A DNA stretch of 64,000 nt from Firmicutes bacterium UBA3553 (GTDB taxonomy: Bacteria; Bacillota; Clostridia; Tissierellales; Sedimentibacteraceae). The stretch's first letter is position 1, and the number at the start of each line of letters is the position of its first letter. Of this stretch, positions 44,032 through 53,561 are shown piece by piece. The notes under the pieces are model-generated. The model was not told the DNA's origin. It saw nothing but the letters and a program-made list of their open reading frames with translations, and searched no databases. The translations under genes and the position numbers were made by a program. The stretch spans positions 1-64,000 of the forward strand of contig DFOA01000033.1 of assembly GCA_002381185.1 (NCBI GenBank), read 5' to 3'.

Positions 44032-46848
44032 ATGGATAAAATAATAATAAGGGGAGCAAAGGAAAACAACCTGAAAAACATAAATGTGGAACTTCCAAGA
44101 GAAAAACTTATTGTTTTTACAGGCGTCAGCGGTTCAGGAAAAACTTCGCTTGCCTTTGATACCATATATGCAGAAGGACAAAGACGCTATGTGGAAAGTC
44201 TTTCCTCATACGCTCGAATGTTTCTAGGACAAATGGATAAGCCCGATGTTGAATCTATTGAAGGATTATCGCCTGCAATATCCATAGACCAGAAAACAAC
44301 TAACAAAAACCCCCGTTCAACAGTAGGAACAGTTACAGAAATTTACGATTATTACAGGCTATTGTTTGCAAGAGTAGGAATTCCTCACTGTCCAAACTGC
44401 GGGAAACCCATAAAAACTCAAACAATAGATCAAATAACAGACAAGGTTTTAGAATACGAAGAGAAAACAAGAATTCAAATCTTGGCTCCAATGGTAAGAG
44501 GAGCAAAAGGAACACATAAAAAGCTTCTTGAAAATATCAAGAAAGATGGCTACGTGAGAGTAAGAGTAGATGGAGAGCTTTTAGAATTAGATGAAGAAAT
44601 AAACCTTGATAAAAATAAAAAACACAGCATAGAAGTTGTTGTGGACAGAATTATTATCAAGGAAGGAATACAAAAAAGACTTGTTGATTCAGTTGAAACA
44701 GCACTTGAACTTTCAGGAGGCATGGTGCTGATTGATGTTATGGGAAAAGAAGAGCTGTTGATGAGTACTAAATTCGCCTGCACAGACTGCGGTATAGGGT
44801 TCGGTGAAATCTCTCCGAGGATGTTTTCATTCAACAACCCCATAGGGGCTTGCAAGACCTGCAACGGTCTTGGAGTTAAAAGAGAAATAGATATTGATTT
44901 GATAATTCCTGATTACACAAAGACTATCGGGGAGAGAGCAATAGCTCCATACGGGGCAGAAGAAGAAGGATACTATTATCAGATATTTAAAGCTATAGCC
45001 GATTATCATAAATTTGATGTGTCAAAACCTCTTTCAGAAGCACCGAAGGAACTCATTGATGAACTTCTTTACGGCACAAAGGGCAGAGAAGTTACTGTGG
45101 AATTTGTCAGCAAGTTTCAGGGTCAGAAAGAATATACAAGAGAATTTGAGGGTGTGGTAAATAATCTTCAAAGAAGGTACATGGAAACAAAATCACCTGA
45201 AATGAGAGAGTGGATAGAAGATTATATGTATGAAAGTCCATGTCCCGAATGTAACGGCGCAAGATTAAATCCTATAAGCCTTGCCGTAAAGGTGGGAAGT
45301 AAAAATATTTATGAAATAACAAAGCTTTCTGTCTCAAAAAGTCTTAAATTTTTTGAAGGACTTGAACTAAGTCCTTTGAATAAGGTGATAGGTGAACAGA
45401 TAATCAAGGAAATCAACTCAAGACTTCAATTTTTATCTGATGTGGGACTGAATTATTTGACACTTGAAAGAAACGCAAGCACATTGTCAGGCGGAGAATC
45501 ACAGCGTATAAGGCTTGCAACCCAGATCGGCTCAAGCCTGGTTGGAGTTCTATATGTATTGGATGAACCGAGCATAGGTCTCCACCAAAGAGATAACAGC
45601 ATGTTAATTAAAACATTAAGAAATCTTACTGATTTAGGCAATACCCTTATCGTTGTAGAACATGATGAAGAAACCATGGAAAGTGCAGATTACATTTTGG
45701 ACATAGGTCCGGGAGCAGGAATTCATGGCGGTCAAGTTGTTTCTTCAGGTACATTTGAGGATATTAAAAACGATGAAAACTCAATTACGGGACAGTATTT
45801 AAGCGGCAGGAAAAAAATCGAAGTTCCTGAAACAAGAAGGGTCGCAGAAAAGTATATTGAAATCAAAGGTGCAAAAGAAAATAATTTAAAAAATCTGGAT
45901 GTAAAAATACCTTTAGGAATATTGTGCTGCATAACCGGAGTTTCAGGTTCAGGAAAGAGCTCTTTAATCAATGAAATATTGTCAAAAGGGCTGCACCAGA
46001 AACTATTTAAAAATAGCAATCGTCCCGGAAAGTACGACGAAATGTTGGGAGTTGAAAATATTGATAAAATAATTACCATAGATCAATCACCCATAGGTAG
46101 AACGCCAAGGTCAAATCCTGCCACATATACAGGTGTGTTTGACTATATAAGAGATGTATTTGCCATGACTCTTGAAGCAAAGGAAAGAGGCTATCAAAAA
46201 GGAAGGTTCAGTTTCAATGTTAAAGGCGGAAGATGTGAAGCATGCCGCGGTGACGGTATATTAAAAATAGAGATGCACTTCCTCCCGGATGTATATGTGC
46301 CTTGTGATGTATGCAAGGGCAAAAGATACAACAGAGAAACCCTTGAAGTCAAATACAAGGGAAAAAACATTGCCGAAGTCCTGGATATGGACATAGACGA
46401 AGCACTGGAATTCTTTGAAAATATTCCGAAGATATATAATAAAATAAAGACATTGCAGGATGTTGGATTAGGATATATCAAGCTGGGTCAGCCCTCTACC
46501 GAATTGTCGGGAGGAGAAGCTCAGCGTGTTAAGCTGGCTTTTGAATTAAGCAAAAAAGGGACAGGAAAAACATTGTATGTTCTTGATGAACCTACAACAG
46601 GCCTTCACATTGCAGATATACACCTGCTGGTTGATGTTCTTAACAAACTTGTGGAGGCAGGAAATTCCGTTATAGTTATTGAACATAATCTTGATGTTAT
46701 AAAGACCGCAGATTATATTTTAGATTTAGGACCTGAAGGCGGAGACGGCGGCGGAACAATAGTTGCAGAGGGAACACCGGAAGAAGTTGCAAAAGTAAAA
46801 AAATCCTATACAGGACAATATCTAAAAAAGATGCTGAAGAAAAAATAA
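44032..46848 (+). CDS. uvrA: Excinuclease ABC subunit A
   Basis: This 938-residue tandem ABC ATPase finds DNA lesions and loads UvrB. Both ATPase halves are present ('[28 protein letters not shown]' in part near residue 32; '[13 protein letters not shown]' near 644), with signature motifs '[16 protein letters not shown]' and '[12 protein letters not shown]'. Zinc-finger cysteine pairs 'CPNCG', 'CTDCG...CKTCNG' and 'CEACRGDG...CDVCKG' are intact. Length and order are normal. Confidence 0.98.
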   Translation: MDKIIIRGAKENNLKNINVELPREKLIVFTGVSGSGKTSLAFDTIYAEGQRRYVESLSSYARMFLGQMDKPDVESIEGLSPAISIDQKTTNKNPRSTVGTVTEIYDYYRLLFARVGIPHCPNCGKPIKTQTIDQITDKVLEYEEKTRIQILAPMVRGAKGTHKKLLENIKKDGYVRVRVDGELLELDEEINLDKNKKHSIEVVVDRIIIKEGIQKRLVDSVETALELSGGMVLIDVMGKEELLMSTKFACTDCGIGFGEISPRMFSFNNPIGACKTCNGLGVKREIDIDLIIPDYTKTIGERAIAPYGAEEEGYYYQIFKAIADYHKFDVSKPLSEAPKELIDELLYGTKGREVTVEFVSKFQGQKEYTREFEGVVNNLQRRYMETKSPEMREWIEDYMYESPCPECNGARLNPISLAVKVGSKNIYEITKLSVSKSLKFFEGLELSPLNKVIGEQIIKEINSRLQFLSDVGLNYLTLERNASTLSGGESQRIRLATQIGSSLVGVLYVLDEPSIGLHQRDNSMLIKTLRNLTDLGNTLIVVEHDEETMESADYILDIGPGAGIHGGQVVSSGTFEDIKNDENSITGQYLSGRKKIEVPETRRVAEKYIEIKGAKENNLKNLDVKIPLGILCCITGVSGSGKSSLINEILSKGLHQKLFKNSNRPGKYDEMLGVENIDKIITIDQSPIGRTPRSNPATYTGVFDYIRDVFAMTLEAKERGYQKGRFSFNVKGGRCEACRGDGILKIEMHFLPDVYVPCDVCKGKRYNRETLEVKYKGKNIAEVLDMDIDEALEFFENIPKIYNKIKTLQDVGLGYIKLGQPSTELSGGEAQRVKLAFELSKKGTGKTLYVLDEPTTGLHIADIHLLVDVLNKLVEAGNSVIVIEHNLDVIKTADYILDLGPEGGDGGGTIVAEGTPEEVAKVKKSYTGQYLKKMLKKK

Positions 46849-46994
46849 AAAAGAAACTGAAAATAATATACTTATCCTAGCTGTAGAGGTTTAGACTGAC
46901 TATAACAAGTATGAGCTATGATATTCTATTTATCGCTGATTGAGAATTAGGGTGACAAGGACAAGTTGAATACATTTATAACAAAATAAAAATA

Positions 46995-47038
46995 TGAGCT
47001 GAACGGAATAAAGATGTGATATTTCCCCGTTTAGCTCA
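46995..47038. terminator. Bidirectional terminator between uvrA and the ABC operon
   Basis: TGAGCTGAACGG (46995-47006) pairs with CCGTTTAGCTCA (47027-47038) with one mismatch. T-rich sequence follows on both strands. It separates the convergent uvrBA and nickel/peptide-type ABC operons. Confidence 0.7.
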
Positions 47039-47057
47039 ATTTTATTTTATAAAGTTA

Positions 47058-47825
47058 TCAAAATTTAGCGTTATTAATTAAAAATCTTGTGTAATTTTCA
47101 GACGGTTGCTTGATTACTGTATCATTTGGACCACCTTCTATTATAGAGCCGTCTTTCATGACAGCTATGTGGTCACTTATATTACTGACTAAAGCAATAT
47201 CATGGGATATAAATAAATATGAAAGATTCAGCTCCTTTTTTAACCTCATCAGCAAACTTATAATCTGGGACTGCACAGATACGTCTAAAGCACTTGTGCA
47301 TTCATCACAGATAATAAGTTTGGGTTCACTGATTATTGCCCTTGCTATTGCAGCTCTTTGACATTCACCGCCGCTTAGTTCTGTACAGTATTTGCCGGCA
47401 TATTCCTTTTTAAGACCCACCAGTTCCAGTACATCGTAAACTTTCCTGGCTATATTATCATTGCTTAAATCAGTGTCATAAAGGATTCCCTCTGATATAG
47501 ATTTAAGCAAAGTCATTTTCGGAGAGAATGAAGACAGAGGGTTCTGAAAAATAATCTGCATTTTATTCCTTAGCTTAAAGCTTTTATTTGATGGTTTTTC
47601 AGGTAATTTGTTATTACAAAATGCAATTTCACCTTCAGTAAACCTCGTAAAGCCTGCAATCATATTGGCTATCGTGGATTTGCCGCTTCCGCTTTCGCCT
47701 ATCAGGCTGAAACACTCACCTTCTCTAATGACGAAGCTGACATTATTAACTGCGGTAATCAAGTCGTTTCCCTTTTTAAAAACCTTCTTCAGATTTTTAA
47801 CCTCTAAAACATTCTGCCTTGTCAT
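47058..47825 (-). CDS. Nickel/peptide-type ABC transporter ATPase (DppF/NikE-like)
   Basis: This 255-residue second ATPase of an Opp/Dpp/Nik-type importer has Walker A 'GESGSGKSTIANMIAG', signature 'LSGGECQRAAIARAI', Walker B 'LIICDECTSALD' and H-loop 'FISHDIALVSNI'. It is shorter than OppF and lacks the C-terminal oligopeptide-binding extension, as is usual for metal-type transporters. Two starts are possible. I prefer the ATG at 47825, six bases after AAGAGG, over the one at 47846 that overlaps the preceding gene. It is the last gene of the operon. Confidence 0.88.
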   Translation of the reverse strand: MTRQNVLEVKNLKKVFKKGNDLITAVNNVSFVIREGECFSLIGESGSGKSTIANMIAGFTRFTEGEIAFCNNKLPEKPSNKSFKLRNKMQIIFQNPLSSFSPKMTLLKSISEGILYDTDLSNDNIARKVYDVLELVGLKKEYAGKYCTELSGGECQRAAIARAIISEPKLIICDECTSALDVSVQSQIISLLMRLKKELNLSYLFISHDIALVSNISDHIAVMKDGSIIEGGPNDTVIKQPSENYTRFLINNAKF

Positions 47826-47838
47826 ATGGAACCTCTTT

Positions 47839-48726
47839 TTAATCATTTAAAATCCAATGTGTTTTAGAAAAATATATCTTATCATGGACGGGAGAAATTC
47901 TTTTCTCTTGGCCATGAATATATTTATTGGATTCAAAAATGTCGTTTACAAAATTACTGTCTTGTAATTTAGGAACTGATTTTAACAGAGTCTTAGTATA
48001 ATCATGCTGTGCATTTATCATGATTTCATCCTTTGTTCCCCATTCCACCATTTTGCCGCGGTACATAACACCTACCATGTCAGCTATCTTTGAAACTACC
48101 CCCATATTATGGGTTACAATGAGAAATGACGTGTTAAAATCATTATATATTTTAATCATTAAATCAATTATTTCAGATTGTATCGTCACATCTAATGCAC
48201 TTGTAGGCTCATCTGCCAAGACAATCTTGGGGTGCAGGGCAACGGCAAAGGCTATGGCTACTCTCTGGCACATTCCTCCGCTAAGCTCAAAAGGATAGGA
48301 ATTCAAAACCCTGTCACAATTATCTAATTGAAGGCTCTTAAGCAGGGTGGAAGCCATAATGTATGCTTCTGACCTGAATATTTGTCTGTGTGCCTTAACC
48401 AGTTCATAAAACTGATTCTTTATTTTAACAGACGGATCAAAAAACGACTCGGGATTCTGAAAAATCACAGATATATCCTTGCCTCGGATTTTTTCCAATT
48501 CCCGGTGTGTTAAATCTAAAATATTTTTATCATTGAATAAAATGCTCCCGGAAATAATGTTTGCGTTAGAGCTTAATAAATTGATTATACTTCTGAGCAG
48601 TGTGCTTTTACCGCTGCCGCTTTCTCCCACAATGACAGCTATTTCCTTTTTGTTTAATTTCAGGCTGATATTTTTAACTGCCGGTTTTCCGTTATAAGAT
48701 ATATTTAAATCATTAATCCTAAGCAA
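47839..48726 (-). CDS. Nickel/peptide-type ABC transporter ATPase (DppD/NikD-like)
   Basis: This 295-residue ATPase has Walker A 'GESGSGKSTLLRSI', signature 'LSGGMCQRVAIAFAVAL', Walker B 'IVLADEPTSALDVT' and a C-terminal extension ending in 'SPVHDKIYFSKTHWIL'. That tail is a short variant of the Dpp/Opp C-terminal domain and has only one Cys-free stretch where FeS-type Opp ATPases have cysteines. The start is TTG, seven bases after AAGGAG. It pairs with the downstream ATPase as a heterodimer. Confidence 0.87.
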   Translation of the reverse strand: MLRINDLNISYNGKPAVKNISLKLNKKEIAVIVGESGSGKSTLLRSIINLLSSNANIISGSILFNDKNILDLTHRELEKIRGKDISVIFQNPESFFDPSVKIKNQFYELVKAHRQIFRSEAYIMASTLLKSLQLDNCDRVLNSYPFELSGGMCQRVAIAFAVALHPKIVLADEPTSALDVTIQSEIIDLMIKIYNDFNTSFLIVTHNMGVVSKIADMVGVMYRGKMVEWGTKDEIMINAQHDYTKTLLKSVPKLQDSNFVNDIFESNKYIHGQEKRISPVHDKIYFSKTHWILND

Positions 48727-48753
48727 ATTTTTTCTCCTTAAAACATGAGTTCT

Positions 48754-50346
48754 TTATTTCGCTTCTACTGCCGTATCTAAGATGTAGTATTCAGAGGGTT
48801 GAGAGTGGTAGCTTTTTACCGTTTCAGAATTATATGCTCCCGTAAAATTTTTATGGGCAAAAAATATAAATGAGCAATCATCTACAATGTGTTGGCTTAT
48901 ATCAAAGATAGTTTGATTTCTTTCATCCTTATCAATGGTTTTATTCAATTTTTCAATTAAACCATCCACTTCACCGTTGGCGTACTTTCCAAAATTATTT
49001 GTTCCGCCGGACTTGAACATAGATGAAATAAATGCTTCTGGATTTCCTGTAGCTCCAAGAGTGTATGATTCATATGTCAAATCAAACTCACCGTTCTTTC
49101 TTGCATCGCTAATATTCTCCAGGATTTCAACCGTCAAATCTATTCCGATTTCCTTAAGCTGGTCCTTAAGAATCTGGCTTAATTCGGCCATATCTTTTTG
49201 TGCAGACAGACCAATCATTTTCATGGAAAGCTTTATTCCGTCCTTTTCTAAAATTCCGTCTCCGTCAGCATCCTTGTATCCCGCAGCATCCAGAAGTTTT
49301 TTTGCTGCTTCCACATTAAATCCGGTTACAACAGGCTTAATATTTTTGATTCCTCCGTATGCCAGATTTTTCGGAAATATTCCGTATGATGGGACAGTCA
49401 TTTCATTGCATATGACCTTGGAATATCCTTCTCTGTCAATACAATAGCTTATGGCGTTTCTTACAGCAGCGTCCTGTACCACTGGAGAATTAAAGTTAAA
49501 CCTGATAAGCTGGGAACGCATGCTGGTTGTAGAATCTATTACGGTACCCGGGTTGCTTTTTAATATGGGAATGCTTGTTTCGGGAACAGGCACCAGTATG
49601 TCAATTTCACCGTTTTGGAAAGCCATGGTCAGTGTATCTACATCGGTTATTGTTATGAATACGGCCTTGTCTAACTTAGGAGATTCTCCCCAGTAATTTT
49701 CATTTTTAACCACCGTAAGTTCTACACCGGGGTCAAATCTTTCCGGTATATAAGGTCCTGTAAAATATGTCTTGGCTGCAAAATCATCTGAACCTTCAGA
49801 ATCGTAAACGGTCCATATGGGATCACACAAGTCATTTGCAAATGTCGCTTTAGCTTCAGACAGCACAATGGTAAGGGTTTGACCGTCTGCCAGGATGCTT
49901 TTTACGGGCAGTACTTCTAATGATCTTTCATTGACTCCCATTGTTCTTTCAAAGCATTTTTTTATTGTTTCAGCTGTAACTTTTACGCCGTTGTGGTAAT
50001 AAATGTTATCTTTTATGTTCAAATTCCATGTAATATAATCATCAGAGGTATATTCATCCACAAGCAGTGGTTCAGCAACAAACTCATCATTTAATTTGAA
50101 CAGGCATTCACTCACTCCATAAGAACCTATGGCCCATCCTTCCCAGCCTACTGCCGGGTCCCACTGTTCGTTGTAAAAATACCCCACCGAGCCGAATACA
50201 AGGGATTTTTCCTCATTATTTGAACTGTCCGGAGTGCCTTCGTTATTTTGAAGGCCGTCGGTATCACCGGAATCATTTGATGAGCACCCTGCAAATGCAA
50301 ATATGCATAATACAAGGCACAATAAAATTAATGTAAATTTTTTCAT
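48754..50346 (-). CDS. Family 5 substrate-binding lipoprotein (NikA/CntA/DppA-like)
   Basis: This 530-residue binding lipoprotein has signal and lipobox 'IFAFAGCSSND'. The family 5 solute-binding fold follows, with 'WDPAVGWEGWAIGSYGVSECLFKLND' near the N-terminus and 'NAISYCIDREGYSKVICNEMTVPSYGIFPK' near residues 285-315. The opening and the 'SMRSQLIRFNF' block resemble NikA/CntA-type metal-chelate binders more than oligopeptide binders. Control by a cobalamin riboswitch and a Fur-type site supports a metal or metal-chelate ligand such as cobalt or nickel. Peptide binding cannot be excluded. Confidence 0.85.
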   Translation of the reverse strand: MKKFTLILLCLVLCIFAFAGCSSNDSGDTDGLQNNEGTPDSSNNEEKSLVFGSVGYFYNEQWDPAVGWEGWAIGSYGVSECLFKLNDEFVAEPLLVDEYTSDDYITWNLNIKDNIYYHNGVKVTAETIKKCFERTMGVNERSLEVLPVKSILADGQTLTIVLSEAKATFANDLCDPIWTVYDSEGSDDFAAKTYFTGPYIPERFDPGVELTVVKNENYWGESPKLDKAVFITITDVDTLTMAFQNGEIDILVPVPETSIPILKSNPGTVIDSTTSMRSQLIRFNFNSPVVQDAAVRNAISYCIDREGYSKVICNEMTVPSYGIFPKNLAYGGIKNIKPVVTGFNVEAAKKLLDAAGYKDADGDGILEKDGIKLSMKMIGLSAQKDMAELSQILKDQLKEIGIDLTVEILENISDARKNGEFDLTYESYTLGATGNPEAFISSMFKSGGTNNFGKYANGEVDGLIEKLNKTIDKDERNQTIFDISQHIVDDCSFIFFAHKNFTGAYNSETVKSYHSQPSEYYILDTAVEAK

Positions 50347-50359
50347 ATCTGTTCTCCTC

Positions 50360-51187
50360 TTAGCAATTTTTTGAAACAGTTTTGTCTAAATAAATCTGGA
50401 TGTTGTTTCCTAAAATATTAAATGCAATTACTACAATAAATATAGCTATGCCGGTGAATATGGTAATCCACGGGGCTACCTGCAGATAGCTTCTGCCCTC
50501 ACTTATGATGGCTCCCCATTCGGCTGCAGGGCGCTGTGCCCCCAGGCCCAAAAATGAAAGTCCGGACATGCTGAGTATGATGGTGCTTATATCCAGTACG
50601 GAGGTTATCATTATAGGCGATGATATATTGGGTATTATGTATTTGAATATAATATGGTGATTTTTAGCTCCACAAATCCTGGCAGCCTTTATATAATTTT
50701 CATCTTTTATGTTTAAAACCAAGCTTCTGCCTAATCTTGCATAAGTTGTCCAGTATACTGCAATTAATGAAATCATACCGTTCATCATTCCGGAACCAAG
50801 TATGCCCGCCACGCACACAGCGAGCAAAAAATAAGGAAAAGCTTGAAAGATCATTGTTATTTTCATAAATACATTGTCAGTAAACCCGCCCGTGAAACCT
50901 GATATGATACCGATAACAGTTCCTAAAACTGAAACGGTCAATACTACGGCCATAGCGGAGAATACAGAAACAGATGCCCCTTTTATTATGCGGGACAGCA
51001 CGCAGCGGCCTAGGTGGTCCGTACCGCAGGGATATTCAGCGCATGGTTTAGACAAAGCATTTCCCAGATTTGTTTTATATGGATCGTGAGGTGTAAAAAA
51101 GAAACCTGCAGCACAAAGCAATACAATAAGCAGCACAAATATCAAACTGATGTTTAGATTCCTCTTTAACTTTATGTCTTGTTTCAT
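50360..51187 (-). CDS. Nickel/peptide-type ABC transporter permease (DppC/NikC-like)
   Basis: This 275-residue inner-membrane permease has an N-terminal helix and five or so further segments. It has the family 'HPYPCGTDHLGR'-like site (here 'CAEYPCGTDHLGRCVLSRI') and the EAA loop 'ARICGAKNHHIIFKYIIPN'. I chose the ATG at 51187 after CGGAGG. The longer frame to 51283 would overlap the preceding permease gene by about 90 bases and has no RBS. It forms the channel with the DppB-like protein. Confidence 0.88.
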   Translation of the reverse strand: MKQDIKLKRNLNISLIFVLLIVLLCAAGFFFTPHDPYKTNLGNALSKPCAEYPCGTDHLGRCVLSRIIKGASVSVFSAMAVVLTVSVLGTVIGIISGFTGGFTDNVFMKITMIFQAFPYFLLAVCVAGILGSGMMNGMISLIAVYWTTYARLGRSLVLNIKDENYIKAARICGAKNHHIIFKYIIPNISSPIMITSVLDISTIILSMSGLSFLGLGAQRPAAEWGAIISEGRSYLQVAPWITIFTGIAIFIVVIAFNILGNNIQIYLDKTVSKNC

Positions 51188-51192
51188 ATCAG

Positions 51193-52128
51193 TCAACCTC
51201 CGTATCCTCTGGTTTTTGGGTTTAAAAGCTTGTACAGAATTTCGACACCGGTATTTACTGCAAAATATATCACAGCCATCCAAATCATATAGCCCTGTAT
51301 AAGAGGGTAGTCTCTGTGACCTATTGCTTCAACAGCAAGCTTTCCAACACCCGGCCAGCTGAATATGCTTTCAACTATTATTGTTCCCCCCAAAAGAACT
51401 CCAAAGGACATGCCTATTAATGTAATTATATATGTTAAGGAATTTCTGAATATGTGTTTCTGAAATACAGATTTTCTGCTTATACCTCTTGAATACAGTC
51501 CCGTAACATAGTCTTTGTTCATTTCTCGTAACACCACAGCTCTTATCTGTTTTATATATACAGCAGTCATATTTAAGGACAGTGCTACGGTAGGCATAAT
51601 CAAACCTTTAATGCTTCCTGTGGATATAACAGGCAATAATCTTAATTTCAAAGAAAAAATATAAATAGTGACCAATGATATAAAAAATATCGGAAGAGAA
51701 ATAAACCCGTAAGAAATCATCTGTATGAATTTATCCATTACGGAATTTTGGTGCCTGGCACAAAATATTCCAACAGGAACCGATATTATCAGATTAAGTG
51801 CCATAGATGACACAGCAAGTAAAACCGTATACGGCAAAGCTTCTGAAATATCATTGCTGACCTCTCGGTTAGATTTAATGGATACTCCCATATCTCCCTT
51901 TAAAAGATTTGCAATCCATGATAAATATTGTTCATAAACCGGCCTGTTAAGACCAAGTTGTTCTCTTTTTTTCTGTAATAGCTCCTCAGTAGGGGCTACG
52001 CCATCGTTTGTCAGCATGATTTCCGCAGGATCACTGGGTGCCAAGTGCGACAATGCAAAGGAAAGAGCGGTGACGCCTATGAGTGTGACAAAAAACATAA
52101 AAATTGATTTTGATAAAGAAGCAATCAA
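51193..52128 (-). CDS. Nickel/peptide-type ABC transporter permease (DppB/NikB-like)
   Basis: This 311-residue permease has six membrane segments. The N-terminal block 'LAPSDPAEIMLT' and 'REQLGLNRPVYEQYLSWI', and the C-terminal 'VESIFSWPGVGKLAVEAIGHRDYPLIQG', are DppB-family signatures. Its stop lies five bases from the DppC-like start, so the two are coupled. RBS AGGAGTGGTAATTTG precedes the ATG. Confidence 0.9.
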   Translation of the reverse strand: MIASLSKSIFMFFVTLIGVTALSFALSHLAPSDPAEIMLTNDGVAPTEELLQKKREQLGLNRPVYEQYLSWIANLLKGDMGVSIKSNREVSNDISEALPYTVLLAVSSMALNLIISVPVGIFCARHQNSVMDKFIQMISYGFISLPIFFISLVTIYIFSLKLRLLPVISTGSIKGLIMPTVALSLNMTAVYIKQIRAVVLREMNKDYVTGLYSRGISRKSVFQKHIFRNSLTYIITLIGMSFGVLLGGTIIVESIFSWPGVGKLAVEAIGHRDYPLIQGYMIWMAVIYFAVNTGVEILYKLLNPKTRGYGG

Positions 52129-52190
52129 ATTACCACTCCTAAAACATTATAGTGCCTAGTTCTGAAATTTCTGTTAATAACACCTGTAAT

Positions 52191-52880
52191 CTATTCCGCA
52201 GGTGAAGTAAACCGGAATATGTAGGCTTCTTGATATTCATACTGCATTCTGTCAGATATTTGTGTAAACCACTTGTCATCAGGAGCTAATTTTATATATC
52301 CATGAGGAAGAAGTCTTCTAATTTCCACATCAAAACCTTCGTTAAAGAAAGCTTCCGCAATATCATTAAGTGAATGAAGCTGCATGGGAAGGGTTCCCTG
52401 CCTATCCACAGTTTTTTTAAAATGCAGCAAGCTGGGGTTTTTGCTGTAATCTGTATAAGTACAGTAGTATACTCCTCCGGGTTTCAGTGCCTTTTTGATT
52501 TTATTGGCATGCTCAGTCAAATCCTTTAGCAGGTATATAACCGAAATGCTGAAAGCAATATCAAATGAATGATTAAATTTTTCTACATTTGCGGTAGCTT
52601 CATAATCGATGGGCAAATTTCCCTTTCTATTGTTTGCAACATCAATTGATTTTGTAGCCAAGTCAATTCCTACACCTTTCAAAAAAGGTCTTTTTTCATA
52701 TAAGAACCTTAAAAAACCACCTTGATTACACCCGAAGTCCAGAATTTTACAACAGCTAAAATCCTTTTCTTCAATCACATTAATTACTTTTTTCCAATGC
52801 TGGTTATGATTTATTTCCATAGACTGTTCTCCCTGGACATCATCATTCCACCATACATCATATAGCTGATTATCAGACAT
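52191..52880 (-). CDS. Class I SAM-dependent methyltransferase
   Basis: This 229-residue protein has a Rossmann-fold methyltransferase core: motif I 'ILDFGCNQGGFLRFL', motif II region 'GVGIDLATKSIDVA', and motif IV 'FDIAFSISVIYLL'. It is the first gene of the ABC operon, behind the Fur-box promoter. Methyltransferases in metal-uptake operons sometimes modify a metallophore or respond to corrinoid status, but the substrate here is unknown. RBS AGGAGG precedes the ATG. Confidence 0.85.
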   Translation of the reverse strand: MSDNQLYDVWWNDDVQGEQSMEINHNQHWKKVINVIEEKDFSCCKILDFGCNQGGFLRFLYEKRPFLKGVGIDLATKSIDVANNRKGNLPIDYEATANVEKFNHSFDIAFSISVIYLLKDLTEHANKIKKALKPGGVYYCTYTDYSKNPSLLHFKKTVDRQGTLPMQLHSLNDIAEAFFNEGFDVEIRRLLPHGYIKLAPDDKWFTQISDRMQYEYQEAYIFRFTSPAE

Positions 52881-53011
52881 TTTAAACCTCCTATAGGTAG
52901 TATTATTTTATAAAATAAAAAGCTTCAGTTAAATTGAAATGCCATTAATATAGATTTGCATTTTAAACACATTATACTTTTTATTTAAATATCTTAAGAT
53001 TTCTTAATCTT

Positions 53012-53068
53012 AATGATAATGCGTATCATTCGCATTTACAGTATAATTTAACAGAAATAAATTGTCAA
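53012..53068 (-). promoter_or_regulatory. Sigma-A promoter with Fur-type operator for the methyltransferase/ABC operon
   Basis: On the minus strand, TTGACA (53068-53063), a 17-bp spacer and TATACT (53045-53040) form a near-consensus promoter. Immediately downstream, AATGATAATGCGTATCATT (53012-53030) is a palindrome close to the Fur-family box. It covers the expected transcription start, so a metal-loaded Fur-family protein (iron, or nickel/zinc/manganese variants) should block the operon. Confidence 0.82.
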
Positions 53069-53196
53069 TATTTAAATATTGATAATGTTACTAAAACATT
53101 TTCTACAGTATTCCTGGTAAATATCAATGAAGACAGCAGTTGTTGCACATAAATTGAAGTTTTTCGCGGTTAATACTTTTTTTCTTCTGCACAGTC

Positions 53197-53226
53197 AAAA
53201 AAAATCTTCTGAATTTTCAGAAGATT
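53197..53226 (-). terminator. Intrinsic terminator downstream of the cobalamin riboswitch
   Basis: On the minus strand AATCTTCTGAA (53226-53216) pairs perfectly with TTCAGAAGATT (53213-53203), followed by a T8 run. It lies about 75 nt beyond the riboswitch core and before the Fur-box promoter, so it can act as the riboswitch's expression platform. Confidence 0.8.
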
Positions 53227-53299
53227 AAATGATTAAATAACGCTTAATATTTTCATATTATTCGATTATTTTAGAAATTCCCTCCGAAAATCTATAAAT

Positions 53300-53435
53300 A
53301 CATATCCTGGCAGGTCTCCTGACTTTCGGTTCATCTAATGCTCACCTTCCCATGCATAGCACAGTGGCACAGAGCATTATCACCTTTCACAGTAGCGGGG
53401 GCTGTAACAGCTTTTACTGTTTTCCCTTTTAAAAC
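53300..53435 (-). promoter_or_regulatory. Cobalamin riboswitch
   Basis: On the minus strand the conserved blocks appear in order: GCCCCCGCTACTGTGA (about 53404-53389), GCCACTGTG, TGGGAAGG, and AGTCAGGAGACCTGCC (about 53326-53311, the B12-box region). It precedes an intrinsic terminator and then the methyltransferase/ABC operon with no other gene between. It is therefore expected to shut that operon's read-through transcription when adenosylcobalamin (or a relative) is plentiful. Confidence 0.93.
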
Positions 53436-53472
53436 ATAATGTTACCAAAATAACAATATTAAATTTGTCCTA

Positions 53473-53501
53473 ATTATATATTAAGATTTTTTGATTGTCA
53501 A
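53473..53501 (-). promoter_or_regulatory. Sigma-A promoter of the cobalamin riboswitch leader
   Basis: On the minus strand TTGACA (53501-53496), 17 bp, then TATAAT (53478-53473), both perfect consensus hexamers. Transcription should start near 53465, about 30 nt before the riboswitch core. Confidence 0.85.
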
Positions 53502-53561
53502 TAAGTTAAAATGAGGTCTTTGACAGTGGTATAATTACGCAAAATTAAACAACAGACATAT

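Noticed and set aside
47825..47846. Upstream ATG at 47846 as start of the second ATPase
   Set aside because: It overlaps the preceding gene and has no ribosome site, while the ATG at 47825 follows AAGAGG at good spacing.
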